NCBI RefSeq assembly: GCF_030711405.1 | Contig: NZ_JAULSI010000037.1 | Coordinates: 6,943-58,684, forward strand | Length of the DNA: 51,742 nt | Source of the DNA: Massilia brevitalea | GTDB taxonomy: Bacteria > Pseudomonadota > Gammaproteobacteria > Burkholderiales > Burkholderiaceae_D | Direction: 5' to 3' | Shown: positions 25,728 to 34,606 of the stretch, piece by piece | Layout of the letters: each line of letters begins with the position of its first letter | Numbering within the stretch: the stretch's first letter is position 1 | Program-made: the position numbers and the translations under genes | The notes under the pieces: generated by a model | Database searches by the model: none | What the model was told of the DNA's origin: nothing | Seen by the model: only the letters and a program-made list of their open reading frames with translations

Positions 25728-28450
25728 CGCTCCTGCTTGGGCAGCGCCAGGATCGCCAACCCGAGGATGACCGGCACGGCGGCTAGCAGGGCCAGGAAGT
25801 CGCCGGACAAGTCCTCCAGGCCGAGCGCCTTGCCGAATACCCCGCGGCTGATGGTCAGCATGTGCGAAGCGGGATAAGCCTCGCCGATCGCGCGCGCTGC
25901 GCCGTCGAGCGCGATCACGGGGTTGATCAGTCCGGCGTACTGGATCGCCGGGATCATGGTGCCGATCATGGTGAAGAATATCGCCGCAATCTGGCTACGG
26001 GTGAAGGTCGAGGCCAGCAGGCCGATGCCGGTAGCGCTGAAGGCGTAGGCCAGCGCAGCCGCGGCCAACGCGGGAAAGCTGCCTTTGAGCGGCACGCCGA
26101 ACACTGTCACGGCCATCAGGGTCATCAAGAGGAAGTTGGCCATCGCCAGCGCCACGTAAGGCGCCTGCTTCCCCAGCAGGAATTCGCTGCGTCGCACCGG
26201 CGTCACATACAGGTTGACGATCGACCCCATCTCTTTTTCGCGCACGACCGCGAGCGCCGCCTGCATCGCGGGCAGCATGAGCAGCAGCAGCGCCATGATG
26301 CCCGGCACCATCGCGGGCAGGCTGCGCACGTCCGGGTTGTAGCGGAAACGTGTTTCGACCTGTACTGCTGCGGCGCCCGGGGGCGCGCCATTCTGCAGCG
26401 CGCGTGCCTGGAGCCATTGCTGGTGCATTCCCTGCAGGTAGCCCTGGACGGTCTCGGCGCGCATCGGCATGGCGCCGTCGATCCATGCCCCGATCTGCGC
26501 CGGGCGGCCGTGCTCCACCGCGCGCGCGAAGCCGGGGGGAATCTCCAGGGCCAGCGCCAGCTCTCCCGACCGCAGGCGCCGGTCCATCTCGGCGTCGTCC
26601 AGCAGCGCCGGCCGCTCCACGAACCAGTGCGAGCCGGACAGGTTGAGGGCGTAGTCGCGGCTGAGCGAGGTCTGGTCGCGATCCAGCACCGCATAGCGCA
26701 GGTCTTCGACGTCCATGCTGATGCCGTAACCGATCACAACCATCAGCAACAGCGAACCGAACAGCGCCAGCGTGGCGCGCACCGGGTCGCGCCGCAGTTC
26801 CAGCGTCTCGCGCCAGCAATAGCTGCCGGCGCGTCGCAGCCATCCGCCTGCGCGGCCGCCCTGCGCCGGCCCGGCCGCCGGGGGCAACGCGGCCGGAAGG
26901 ACGTTTCCCTCGGCCTCGCGCAGCCAGCCGATGAAGGCATCTTCCAGGCTGTCCGCCCCGCGCTCGCGGCGCAAGTCGTCTGGAGGGCCGCTGGCCAGCA
27001 CCCGGCCGGCATGCATCAGCGCCACGCGGTCGCAACGCTGCGCTTCGTTCATGAAGTGGGTGGAGATGAAGATCGTGACGCCGTCCTCGCGCGACAGGCG
27101 CAGCATCTCTTCCCAGAAACCGTCGCGCGCGACCGGATCGACACCGGAGGTGGGTTCGTCGAGGATCAGCAGCTCCGGCGCATGCACCATGGCGACCGCC
27201 AGCGACAGGCGCTGGCGCATGCCCAGCGGCAGGCGGCGGGGCAACGCATCGAGCACGCTATCCAGGCCGAAGCGGCGCGCGACCTCGCCGCAGCGGGCCT
27301 CGGCGCGCGCCTCGGGCAGGTCGTACAGGCGTGCGTGCAGCAGCAGGTTCTGGCGCACGCTCAGCTCCTGGTACAGCGAGAAGCCCTGCGACATGTAGCC
27401 GACGCGCAGCCGCGCCGCACGCTCGCGCCCGCCTGCGGGCCGGCCGAACAGCAGGGCCGAGCCGCTGCTGGGCTCGAGCAGGCCCGCCAGCATCTTCATG
27501 GTGGTGGTCTTGCCGCAGCCGTTCGAACCGATGAAGCCGAAAATCTCGCCGCGCGCGATGCGAAAGCTCACGTCCTGCACGGCGACGAAGTCGCCGAAGC
27601 GGCGCACCAGGGCACGCGCCTCGACCGCCGGCTCGCCCTCGCTGGCTGGCGGTGGTCGCACGGCGCCGAGCGGCCGGTAACCAAGGCGCCGCTGCGCCGG
27701 CAGCAGTGCGACGAAGGCCTGTTCGAGGCTCGCACTGGCTGTTCGCGCCAGCAGTCCCCGGGGCGTGTCCGCCGCCAGTACCCGCCCGCCATCCAGCGCG
27801 ACCAGCCAGTCGAAGCGCTGCGCTTCGTCCATGTAAGCGGTGGCAACCAGCACGCTCAAGCCTGGTCGCTGGGAGCGGATGGCGGCGATCAGGTCCCAGA
27901 ACTGGGCGCGCGCGAGCGGATCCACCCCGGTCGTGGGCTCGTCCAGGATCAGCAGGTCGGGATCATGGATCAGGGCGCAGCACAGGCCAAGTTTCTGTTT
28001 CATGCCGCCCGACAGCTGTCCGGCGGGACGGTCCAGAAAGGCATGCAGGCCAGTACTGTGGGTGAGGAGGTCGATGCGAGTGCGCCGCTGCGCCGCCTCC
28101 TGGCCGAACAGGCGGGCAAAGAACTGCAGGTTCTCCTCGACCGACAGGGTCGGGTACAAGTTGCGCCCCAGTCCCTGGGGCATGTAGGCGATGCGCGGGC
28201 AAGCCTGGCGCCGGAAGGCGCTGCTTCCCAGGTCGCCGCCCAGCACCCGTATGCTGCCCTGCTGGATCCGGCGTGCCCCGGCCAGTACCCCGAGCAGGCT
28301 CGACTTGCCGACGCCATCCGGCCCGATCAGCCCCACCATACGGCCGGCAGGCAGGTCCAGGTCGATGCCGTCGAGGGCGACCGCGCCGCGGTAACGCAGC
28401 GCCAGTCCCGCGACCTGCGCCACCGGGGGCGCCGGCAGGGCCGGACTCAA
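25724..28450 (-). CDS. rbbA: RbbA-like ABC transporter, ATPase-ATPase-permease
   Basis: A 908-residue fusion of two nucleotide-binding domains (first about 8-250; second about 270-500, GSNGCGKTTTMKML and LSLAVAMVHAPELLILDEPTSGVDP) and an ABC-2 permease domain (about 540-905). In the first ATPase the Walker A is GPDGVGKSS and the signature LSGGMKQKLGLC; both look functional. The length and order match E. coli RbbA, described as ribosome-associated. Start is TTG at 28450, overlapping the HlyD stop as TTGA; no better ATG precedes the first domain. Likely exports something together with the HlyD-like protein; the substrate is unknown. Confidence 0.9.
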   Translation of the reverse strand: MSPALPAPPVAQVAGLALRYRGAVALDGIDLDLPAGRMVGLIGPDGVGKSSLLGVLAGARRIQQGSIRVLGGDLGSSAFRRQACPRIAYMPQGLGRNLYPTLSVEENLQFFARLFGQEAAQRRTRIDLLTHSTGLHAFLDRPAGQLSGGMKQKLGLCCALIHDPDLLILDEPTTGVDPLARAQFWDLIAAIRSQRPGLSVLVATAYMDEAQRFDWLVALDGGRVLAADTPRGLLARTASASLEQAFVALLPAQRRLGYRPLGAVRPPPASEGEPAVEARALVRRFGDFVAVQDVSFRIARGEIFGFIGSNGCGKTTTMKMLAGLLEPSSGSALLFGRPAGGRERAARLRVGYMSQGFSLYQELSVRQNLLLHARLYDLPEARAEARCGEVARRFGLDSVLDALPRRLPLGMRQRLSLAVAMVHAPELLILDEPTSGVDPVARDGFWEEMLRLSREDGVTIFISTHFMNEAQRCDRVALMHAGRVLASGPPDDLRRERGADSLEDAFIGWLREAEGNVLPAALPPAAGPAQGGRAGGWLRRAGSYCWRETLELRRDPVRATLALFGSLLLMVVIGYGISMDVEDLRYAVLDRDQTSLSRDYALNLSGSHWFVERPALLDDAEMDRRLRSGELALALEIPPGFARAVEHGRPAQIGAWIDGAMPMRAETVQGYLQGMHQQWLQARALQNGAPPGAAAVQVETRFRYNPDVRSLPAMVPGIMALLLLMLPAMQAALAVVREKEMGSIVNLYVTPVRRSEFLLGKQAPYVALAMANFLLMTLMAVTVFGVPLKGSFPALAAAALAYAFSATGIGLLASTFTRSQIAAIFFTMIGTMIPAIQYAGLINPVIALDGAARAIGEAYPASHMLTISRGVFGKALGLEDLSGDFLALLAAVPVILGLAILALPKQER

Positions 28451-29520
28451 GGCAGGCTCCGCAGCGCCAGCTCGGCGGGCCAGGCCGCTTTGTGGTCGAG
28501 CCGTACCCAGGCAACCCCGGGCACGCCGGCCTTGACCTGGGCGGTGTAGTGCTCGAGCACCCGCCGGTCAACCTGTGCCTTGACCCGGAACATCAGTTTC
28601 TGCCGTTCGCTGGCCGTTTCGACGGACTTCGGCGTGAACTGCGCCACGCTCGCCACATAGGTCACCGTGGCCGGCAGCACGAATCCCGGCGCCGCATCCA
28701 GCTGCAGCCTGACCTCGCTGCCGAGGGCGACCCGGCCGGCTGCGGTCTCGGGAATGAAAAAGCTCATGTACACATCGGTGAGGTCGACCAGGTTCAGTAC
28801 CTTGCCGCCACCGCCCAGCACTTCACCCGGCTGGGCCACGCGATACTGGATGCGCCCGGCCCGCGGCGCGACCAGCACGCCGTCGCGCAGCTCGGCATCG
28901 ATACGTGCCGTGGTTGCCGCCGCAGCCATCACCGCCGAGCGCGCCCCGACGACCTGGGTACGCGCCGCTTCGACGGCGGCATGGGCGGCATCCTGCTGCG
29001 CACGGGCCGCGGCCAGCGCGGCCTCGGCCGAGCGCATGCGCGCTTCGCTGTCGTCCAGCTCCTGCACCGGGACGGCGCCAGCCGCAGCCAGCGTCGTGGC
29101 GCGCTTCAGGCGCCGGCCGGCCGCGTCTAGTTCGGCCAGGCGCTGCGTGACCGCGGCGCCGGCGGCGGCTTCGTCACTGCGCCGCATGGCAAGCTGGGCC
29201 GTGGCCCCGGCCACCGCATCACGCGCCTGCTGTTCGCGGGCGACGGCCTCGTCGCGCTGGGCCTGCAGCGCCTGCAGGTCCATCCGTGCCAGGACCTGCC
29301 CGGCCTGGACCAGATCGCCCTCCTCGACGAGTACCTGGTCGAGCCGGCCGGCGGCCTTGGTCGCGATGTCGATCTCGACTGCTTCGATGCGGCCATTGCC
29401 GCTGACAAAGCCCGGTCCCGGTCCCTGAGGCCGGGACAGGCGCCAGGCCTGCGCTGCGCCGATCACGGCGGCGACCAGGACTAGCCCCACGCCGAGGCGC
29501 CACAGACGTGTTCTGTTCAT
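28447..29520 (-). CDS. HlyD-family periplasmic adaptor (YhiI-like)
   Basis: A 357-residue membrane-fusion protein. One N-terminal membrane anchor (residues 8-25), a lipoyl/barrel strand pair (GRIEAVEIDIATKAAGRLDQVLVEEGDLVQAGQVLARMD), a long coiled-coil hairpin rich in Ala and Gln (about 75-200) and a C-terminal barrel. It should bridge the inner-membrane RbbA/permease to an outer-membrane channel not encoded here. It follows the USP gene by 48 bp. Confidence 0.92.
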   Translation of the reverse strand: MNRTRLWRLGVGLVLVAAVIGAAQAWRLSRPQGPGPGFVSGNGRIEAVEIDIATKAAGRLDQVLVEEGDLVQAGQVLARMDLQALQAQRDEAVAREQQARDAVAGATAQLAMRRSDEAAAGAAVTQRLAELDAAGRRLKRATTLAAAGAVPVQELDDSEARMRSAEAALAAARAQQDAAHAAVEAARTQVVGARSAVMAAAATTARIDAELRDGVLVAPRAGRIQYRVAQPGEVLGGGGKVLNLVDLTDVYMSFFIPETAAGRVALGSEVRLQLDAAPGFVLPATVTYVASVAQFTPKSVETASERQKLMFRVKAQVDRRVLEHYTAQVKAGVPGVAWVRLDHKAAWPAELALRSLP

Positions 29521-29568
29521 GAATCTCCTTCTGCATGACGGTGATGGTGGGGGGCGCCGGAAATGCCG

Positions 29569-30066
29569 CTACACGGTGCTGTCGGCGGGAGACGGCCGTG
29601 CCAGCCCCTGGGCGCCAGCGTCGGCCGTGGGACGCAGCACCATGACCGGCACCGCAGCGGACGCCATCACGGCCTGTGTCACGCTCCCGGCCAGCAGCAG
29701 GCTCAGTCCACGTCGCCCGTGCGAACCCATGAGGATCAGGTCACAGCCCTGCTCACGGGCAGTGTCGACGATGGTGACGGCGGGATCGAACGAGAGCGTC
29801 GCGACCGGATTGCACTTCACGCCGGCTTCCCTGGCCCTCGTGGCGATCGCCGCGGCCAGGGTCCGGGCATGCTCCAGCAATACTTCTCCCTGCCGGCCCG
29901 GATCGACCACCATGGCCCCCTCGATCGACTGGAAGGCGGGTTCGGGCACGGCAACCGAGAGCGCCACCATCTCGGCGCCGACGGCGCGGGCAAGTTCGAT
30001 GGCCGCCGGGACCACGTGTTCAGCAACCGCCGAGCCGTCGGTTGGCACCAGGATACGCTTGTACAT
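29569..30066 (-). CDS. universal stress protein, single domain (A1)
   Basis: A 165-residue Usp domain protein: MYKRILVPTDGSAVAE at the start, and MGSHGRRGLSLLLAGSVTQAVM with the G-x2-G-x9-G-S nucleotide loop, so ATP binding is expected. Second of a USP pair behind one FNR box. Its closest visible relative is the protein at 34607-35107, with the same ALSVAVPEP...GAMV(I/V)DPG core. Confidence 0.93.
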   Translation of the reverse strand: MYKRILVPTDGSAVAEHVVPAAIELARAVGAEMVALSVAVPEPAFQSIEGAMVVDPGRQGEVLLEHARTLAAAIATRAREAGVKCNPVATLSFDPAVTIVDTAREQGCDLILMGSHGRRGLSLLLAGSVTQAVMASAAVPVMVLRPTADAGAQGLARPSPADSTV

Positions 30067-30096
30067 GATGTGCTGTCCTATGTTCGTATCGCCCGC

Positions 30097-30534
30097 CTAG
30101 CGGTGCACCATGACGGGAATCGTGCTGTGGACGAGAACCTTCTGGGTCTCGCTGCCCAGAAGCAGCCCGGCCAGTCCCTTGCGGCCATGCGAAGCCATGA
30201 CGATCAGGTCGCAGCCCTGCTCGCGCGCGGTGGCGATGATGGCTTCGTAAGGACTGTCCGATGTGGCCTGCACTGTCGTACAGGCCACACCGGCGTCGCG
30301 TGCGACGGCGGCGGCCTCGTCCAGCAGGCGCCGGGCCCGGGCACGCGTGGCTGCTTCGTACTGCTGCCGGGCCTGCTCGATCATGTCCGTGCTGGCGGCA
30401 AAGGTATGGAACTCCGGGATGGCAGTCATCGCGACCACCTTTGCGCCGACGATCCTGGCGAAATCGACGCCGGCATGGATCGCACGCCGCGACGCTTCCG
30501 AGCCGTCGGTCGGGAGCAGGATGCGCTGGTACAT
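30097..30534 (-). CDS. universal stress protein, single domain (B1)
   Basis: A 145-residue Usp protein: MYQRILLPTDGSEASRRAIHAGVDFA, then IPEFHTFAAS and ASHGRKGLAGLLLGSETQKVLVHSTIPVMV with an intact nucleotide loop. It is 30 bp upstream of the partner USP and heads a reverse gene run that continues through HlyD, RbbA, permease and phaB. The partner copy is at 35136-35573. Confidence 0.94.
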   Translation of the reverse strand: MYQRILLPTDGSEASRRAIHAGVDFARIVGAKVVAMTAIPEFHTFAASTDMIEQARQQYEAATRARARRLLDEAAAVARDAGVACTTVQATSDSPYEAIIATAREQGCDLIVMASHGRKGLAGLLLGSETQKVLVHSTIPVMVHR

Positions 30535-30705
30535 ATCAACCTCCTTGAAATGGCGGGCAGTCCGCTACCGCTCTGGTACCGAGCCGTCTCGTCCAACAAG
30601 ACCGATCGGCTGGGGAGGAATCCTCGCGGAACGTGGTGTCTTCATCTGAGAGCTGCCCCTTTAGTGAGACTGATGCCAGTGTGTAGTGCTTAGTCAACAA
30701 TTTGT

Positions 30706-30719
30706 ATGACCCAGATCAA
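30706..30719 (-). promoter_or_regulatory. FNR-like box upstream of USP pair 1
   Basis: Read on the reverse strand, TTGATCTGGGTCAT matches eight of ten consensus positions. It lies about 172 bp upstream of the first USP start. A TACACA-like -10 about 20 bp further on is weak. Placement mirrors the box before USP pair 2 (35715-35728). Confidence 0.65.
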
Positions 30720-31055
30720 AAACACCCCATCTAGCGGGCTGGACACTAGCGCTCATGCTCAGCGGGTATTTGTCGAACTGGGCGAACCCATGGGCCGAAC
30801 GATGCGGACAAGCTCTTCGTCAAGAGTCTTGCCCAATATGTCCTGGCGAATTCCTTGATCCCGGTCCGGCTCCTGAGGATGCGCGCGATGCCGCTTGGCC
30901 GGAGCTTGGCGAGACAATGTCTGCCTCGATGCTCGCCATGTGACTGGCGCGGCGCCACGAACGCAAGCGTTCGGACAGCCAAGGCAGCAAGCAAACCAGG
31001 TTAGTGCGCCACCCGTAGGCGGCCTGGAGTCATTTCAAGCGTGCGCCACAGGACA
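30720..31055. other. gene-free stretch between USP pair 1 and pfk
   Basis: No convincing gene. Open frames on both strands here are short and have no recognisable domain. CTAG-N11-CTAG occurs at 30731-30749, loosely like the motif described at 33719 and 51512. The stretch may hold a decayed gene that cannot be identified. Confidence 0.4.
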
Positions 31056-32183
31056 TCAGAAGGCCGACGGGTCGATACGGTCACCGAAGCAGATGCCGAG
31101 CTCGCGCGCCGTGCGCACCGTGTCGCCGTCGACTGGCACCCGTTTGCTGCGGCCCGCGACCTCGGCCAGCGGCACGGTGCCGATCTCCTGCTCGCCCAGC
31201 GCCACCATCACGCCCGACTCGCCGCGCGCCAGCGCGCGCACTGCGGCGGCGCCGAAGCGCGCGGCCGCCACGCGGTCATAGGCGGAAGGGCTGCCGCCAC
31301 GCAGCAGGTGGCCCAGCACCACGCTGCGGCATTCCTTGCCGGTGCGCTGGGCCAGCTGCGCTTCGACCCAGGCCCCGATGCCGCCGAGGCGCTCGGCATG
31401 CCCGCCGCCCGCGGCCGCCAGCAGCGCGCGTTCGCCACCGTGCTGCTGTGCGCCCTCGGCGGCGACGACGAGCGCATGGCGCCGGCCGGCAGCGTCGCGC
31501 TGCCCGATGGCCTCGGCCACCACGTCGATGTCGAAGGGGATTTCGGGAAGCAGGATCGCGTGGGCGCCGCCGGCCATGCCTGCATGGAGGGCGATCCAGC
31601 CGGCATAGCGCCCCATCACCTCCACCACCATGACGCGGTGCTGGCTGTCCGCGGTGGTGTGCAGGCGGTCGATGCATTCGGTGGCGAAGCCGACCGCCGT
31701 GTCGAAGCCGAAGGTCTGGAAGGTACGGTCCAGGTCGTTGTCGATGGTCTTGGGCACGCCGACCACGCGCAAGCCCTTGCGGTGCAGGCATTCGGCGATC
31801 TCCATCGAACTGTCGCCGCCGACCATCACCAGGGCATCGAAGCCGCGCTGCCGGCACAGGCCGAGCAGCTCGTCGGTGCGGTCCTGTTCTGCCGGACCGG
31901 CCTGGCCCTGCACCGGATAACGCATCGGGTTGCCCCGGTTGGTGCTGCCGAGGATGGTGCCGCCGAGGTGGCCGATGCCGTGCACGCCGTCGGGATGCAG
32001 ACGCGGCACCGGTTCGCCCAGGCAGGTTTCCGGCGCGAGCAGGCCGTTGAAGCCGTCGCGGATGCCCCAGCACTCCCATCCGTGCCTGCTTGCTGCGAGC
32101 ACGACCGCGCGGATCACGGCGTTCAGGCCCGGAGCGTCGCCGCCCCCCGTGATGATGGCGATCCGCTTGATGGCAGGATTCAC
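31056..32183 (-). CDS. 6-phosphofructokinase (PFK-A family)
   Basis: A 375-residue group A phosphofructokinase, converting fructose 6-phosphate to the 1,6-bisphosphate. It has GGGDAPGLNAVIR, GGDSSMEIA, PKTIDNDLD (catalytic base) and MGRYAGWIA. The residue after GGD is Ser rather than the Gly of ATP enzymes or Asp of PPi enzymes, and the residue before TIDND is Lys as in PPi-dependent forms, so the phosphoryl donor is ambiguous. The start is GTG (32181-32183), overlapping the upstream stop as GTGA, so it is coupled to the DUF4010 gene. Only ordinary promoter sequence, no FNR box, was seen for this pair. Confidence 0.92.
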   Translation of the reverse strand: MNPAIKRIAIITGGGDAPGLNAVIRAVVLAASRHGWECWGIRDGFNGLLAPETCLGEPVPRLHPDGVHGIGHLGGTILGSTNRGNPMRYPVQGQAGPAEQDRTDELLGLCRQRGFDALVMVGGDSSMEIAECLHRKGLRVVGVPKTIDNDLDRTFQTFGFDTAVGFATECIDRLHTTADSQHRVMVVEVMGRYAGWIALHAGMAGGAHAILLPEIPFDIDVVAEAIGQRDAAGRRHALVVAAEGAQQHGGERALLAAAGGGHAERLGGIGAWVEAQLAQRTGKECRSVVLGHLLRGGSPSAYDRVAAARFGAAAVRALARGESGVMVALGEQEIGTVPLAEVAGRSKRVPVDGDTVRTARELGICFGDRIDPSAF

Positions 32184-33439
32184 GATAAGGCTCCTCTATA
32201 TGATGACAACAGCCAGTATGGTAGCCAGGCCGCCAGCAATACCAGCAGCAGCCCGCCGTTGACCCGCAGCGCATACCGGCGGCCGCCGGCAAGCGCGCCG
32301 GTGGCCTTGCTGATCATGTTTGTCGTCACTGCCAGCAGCATCGCGAGTAACGCGTCACGCGGCGCAACCGTACCTCCCGCCAGCACGGACAGGGCCGAGC
32401 CCGTGGCCGCGTGCACGTCGAAGAAGCCCGCCAGCGCCGCGCCCCCGAGCAGCGCGCCCTGGCCCAGGCGGTCGTTCAGGTAGGCCAGCCCCATGGTCGC
32501 CGTGCTCAGCGCCACCGCGAACAGCACGGCTTGCCTGATACTGAACGCCCGTCTGCTTTCGGAGGCCACGGGTGCCCCACGGCCCTGCCCGGCCAACCCG
32601 GCCACGCCGACCGCCAGCGCAGCGAGCAGCCCCGCCCCCAGCACTGGCCCCAGCTCACGCAGGTACCGGGGGGCGATGGTCAAGGCCACGACCCACAGCA
32701 GCACGAAGGTGGCGATATTGGACAACAAGGCACCGGCGACACAGGCCGATAGCAACTGCGGCTCCTGGCGGCAGCGCGCCCCCATCGCGGCCACCGTCGC
32801 GACACTCGAGATGAATCCTGCGCCCAAGCCGGACAGCGCGAAACCCAGCCGGGCCCCGGCCAGGCGCACTCCGATGTGTGCGGCTGCCTGGATACCCATG
32901 ATCAGGATCGCCAGCGTCCACAGCGACCGTGGGTTGACGCCAAGCAGCCAGGGATGGCCTGCATCGGGCAGCAGCGGCCGCACCACCAGCGCCGCCCCTG
33001 CGAACACCAGCGCGTCACGCAATTCCGCCGTCGTCAGCGATTCACGCGCGAAGCGGTGCAGCGAGCCGCGCAGGTGCAGCAGTACCGCGGCCAGGACCGC
33101 AGCGCCGGCGGAGAATGCGGGGTTGCCGACGGCGGCGACACCGAGCAGGAAGCAAAGGAACAGGGCAAGTTCGGTGGTGATCCCGGGGTCGTCCGAACGG
33201 GCGCGCCAGTATCCGAGCGCCGCGAGCGCCGCGACCAGCCCGGCGCCGACGAGCACCAGGCCGCCGCCCAGGGCCTGCGACAGCGCACCGAGGACTGCTG
33301 CGATGGTGAAGCTGCGCAAGCCTGCAAATCCACGCGCCGGACCGCTGCCCTTGCGGCGCTCGCGGTCGATCCCGATCAGCATGCCGCAGCCGGTCGCGAC
33401 GGCGATACCAGTGAAGACGTCAGGGCTTAGTATCGGCAT
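32180..33439 (-). CDS. MgtC/SapB-DUF4010 membrane protein
   Basis: A 419-residue protein with about 12 hydrophobic segments. The N-terminal segment TGCGMLIGIDRERRKG...GLRSFTIAAVLGALSQ is the MgtC motif region, and the rest corresponds to DUF4010. Function is unknown for this architecture; MgtC proteins regulate ion homeostasis and ATP synthase in pathogens. It is coupled to pfk by a 4-bp overlap. Confidence 0.9.
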   Translation of the reverse strand: MPILSPDVFTGIAVATGCGMLIGIDRERRKGSGPARGFAGLRSFTIAAVLGALSQALGGGLVLVGAGLVAALAALGYWRARSDDPGITTELALFLCFLLGVAAVGNPAFSAGAAVLAAVLLHLRGSLHRFARESLTTAELRDALVFAGAALVVRPLLPDAGHPWLLGVNPRSLWTLAILIMGIQAAAHIGVRLAGARLGFALSGLGAGFISSVATVAAMGARCRQEPQLLSACVAGALLSNIATFVLLWVVALTIAPRYLRELGPVLGAGLLAALAVGVAGLAGQGRGAPVASESRRAFSIRQAVLFAVALSTATMGLAYLNDRLGQGALLGGAALAGFFDVHAATGSALSVLAGGTVAPRDALLAMLLAVTTNMISKATGALAGGRRYALRVNGGLLLVLLAAWLPYWLLSSYRGALS

Positions 33440-33814
33440 CTGTGTTCAAAGCGGCATGCTTGCCGACTCATTCTCCAGCGGAGCGAGGTCAGCGTGGGTT
33501 AAAACGACACCGTCGGCCCGAGGTCTGCGGTGCAGGATCGCGTTGGCGGACATGGTATACGGCCGAGCCTCGGGCGGGCTATCATCCGGAATGACTAGCC
33601 TGCCTGGTCGATCGTGCGGACCGGGCCGACAGAGGCCGGAAACAGGGGCGCCGGCCTGTGCACTTCATAACCCTATCGGTGACGGTCGGCCGGGCAGGAT
33701 CGATCCGGACTACGCCAACTAGCCCGTTGTGACTAGTTCATCCTCTGGATTGTGCGCTGCCGGCCACTGCCGGATACTGCCTGATCGACAAGCACAGGCC
33801 GTCCGGAGGAAAAA
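33440..33814. other. gene-free divergent region before second fnr
   Basis: No credible open frame. It separates the reverse DUF4010-pfk pair from the forward second fnr. It contains a TGACTAG-type half site at 33592-33598 and the CTAG-N10-CTAG element at 33719-33736; no FNR consensus was found. Confidence 0.6.
33717..33738. promoter_or_regulatory. CTAG-N10-CTAG inverted repeat upstream of second fnr
   Basis: AACTAG and CTAGTT are perfect 6-bp arms around ten bases, centred 87 bp before the fnr-2 ATG. The 18-bp core agrees at 13 to 14 positions with the element at 51512-51529 before probable narI. No known regulator is assigned. Confidence 0.45.
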
Positions 33815-34543
33815 ATGAACGAAGTGACGATGAGCATGCACGCGCCGGCGCCCGCCGCCCCACAGACGCCGAACTGCTCGCGCTGCGCAGTGCGCGACCT
33901 TTGCCTACCTTCCGGCGCCGAGCCGGGCGACGCGGTGCGCATCGATGGCCTGATCGGCTACCGGCGCAGGGTGGCGCGCGGCGAGACGCTGTTCCGGCGC
34001 GGCCAATCCTTCTCGATGGTGTACGCGGTGCGCTTCGGCCACCTGAAGTCCTTCCGCCCAGATCACCGGGGCGCGCCCCACATCACCGCCTTTTCCATGG
34101 CGGGCGACCTGATGGGCCTGGATGCCATCGGCGGCGGGCGCCATTCCTGCAGCGCCGTGGCGCTCGAGGACTGCGAAGTCTGCGAGATACCTTACAGCCG
34201 GCTGCAGGACGCCCTGCGCGAATCGCCTTCGCTGATGCAGCGCTTCCATGTAGCGCTGAGCCACGAGATCGTGCGCGAGCAGGAGTCGGTGCTGCACGCG
34301 GACATGGGCGCCGCCGAGCGCCTGGCCAGTCTGCTGCTCAACCTGTCCTCGCGGTATGCCGAGCGCGGCTATTCGGAGCGCCGCTTCCATCTACGCATGT
34401 CGCGCGCCGATATTGGCGACTACCTCGGGCTGACGATCGAGAGCATCAGCCGCCTGCTGACCCGCTTTCGCGAGGAAGCTGGATTTCGCTCGACAAGCGC
34501 GAAGTCCAACTGCTCCACCGCGACCGTCTCGAAGCGCTGCTGA
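33815..34543 (+). CDS. fnr: second Fe-S Fnr/Anr regulator, C terminus frameshifted
   Basis: A 242-residue Fnr paralogue. Cysteines at 21, 24, 30 (NCSRCAVRDLC) and 123 (EVCEIPY) would bind the [4Fe-4S] cluster. The recognition helix GLTIESISRLLTRFREE is intact, so DNA binding is likely kept. After RFREE the frame reads an unrelated tail ending at 34543; in another frame the expected family ending (WISLDKREVQLLHRDRLEALL) continues to 34557. One missing base near 34478-34481 would explain it, either true mutation or sequencing error. The ATG is preceded by GGAGGAAA, a strong ribosome-binding site. Compare the intact fnr at 8981-9754. Confidence 0.88.
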   Translation: MNEVTMSMHAPAPAAPQTPNCSRCAVRDLCLPSGAEPGDAVRIDGLIGYRRRVARGETLFRRGQSFSMVYAVRFGHLKSFRPDHRGAPHITAFSMAGDLMGLDAIGGGRHSCSAVALEDCEVCEIPYSRLQDALRESPSLMQRFHVALSHEIVREQESVLHADMGAAERLASLLLNLSSRYAERGYSERRFHLRMSRADIGDYLGLTIESISRLLTRFREEAGFRSTSAKSNCSTATVSKRC

Positions 34544-34577
34544 CCGCGGCACCCTGACACACCCGGTTCCGCCCCCC

Positions 34578-34597
34578 CCCGGCGGCCCGCCGCCGGG
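34578..34597. terminator. GC-rich hairpin between convergent genes
   Basis: CCCGGCGGC and GCCGCCGGG make a perfect 9-bp stem with a 2-nt nominal loop, between the ends of fnr-2 (forward) and the USP at 34607 (reverse). There is no T run, so activity as a terminator is uncertain. Confidence 0.5.
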
Positions 34598-34606
34598 CGT
34601 CGGCCC

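Noticed and set aside
25862..28549. Long forward open frame (895 codons) opposite RbbA
   Set aside because: Antisense to intact RbbA with both ATPase motif sets; translation has no recognisable motifs.
30746..30994. 82-codon reverse open frame between USP pair 1 and pfk
   Set aside because: No motif, no ribosome-binding site, and odd composition; treated as non-coding.
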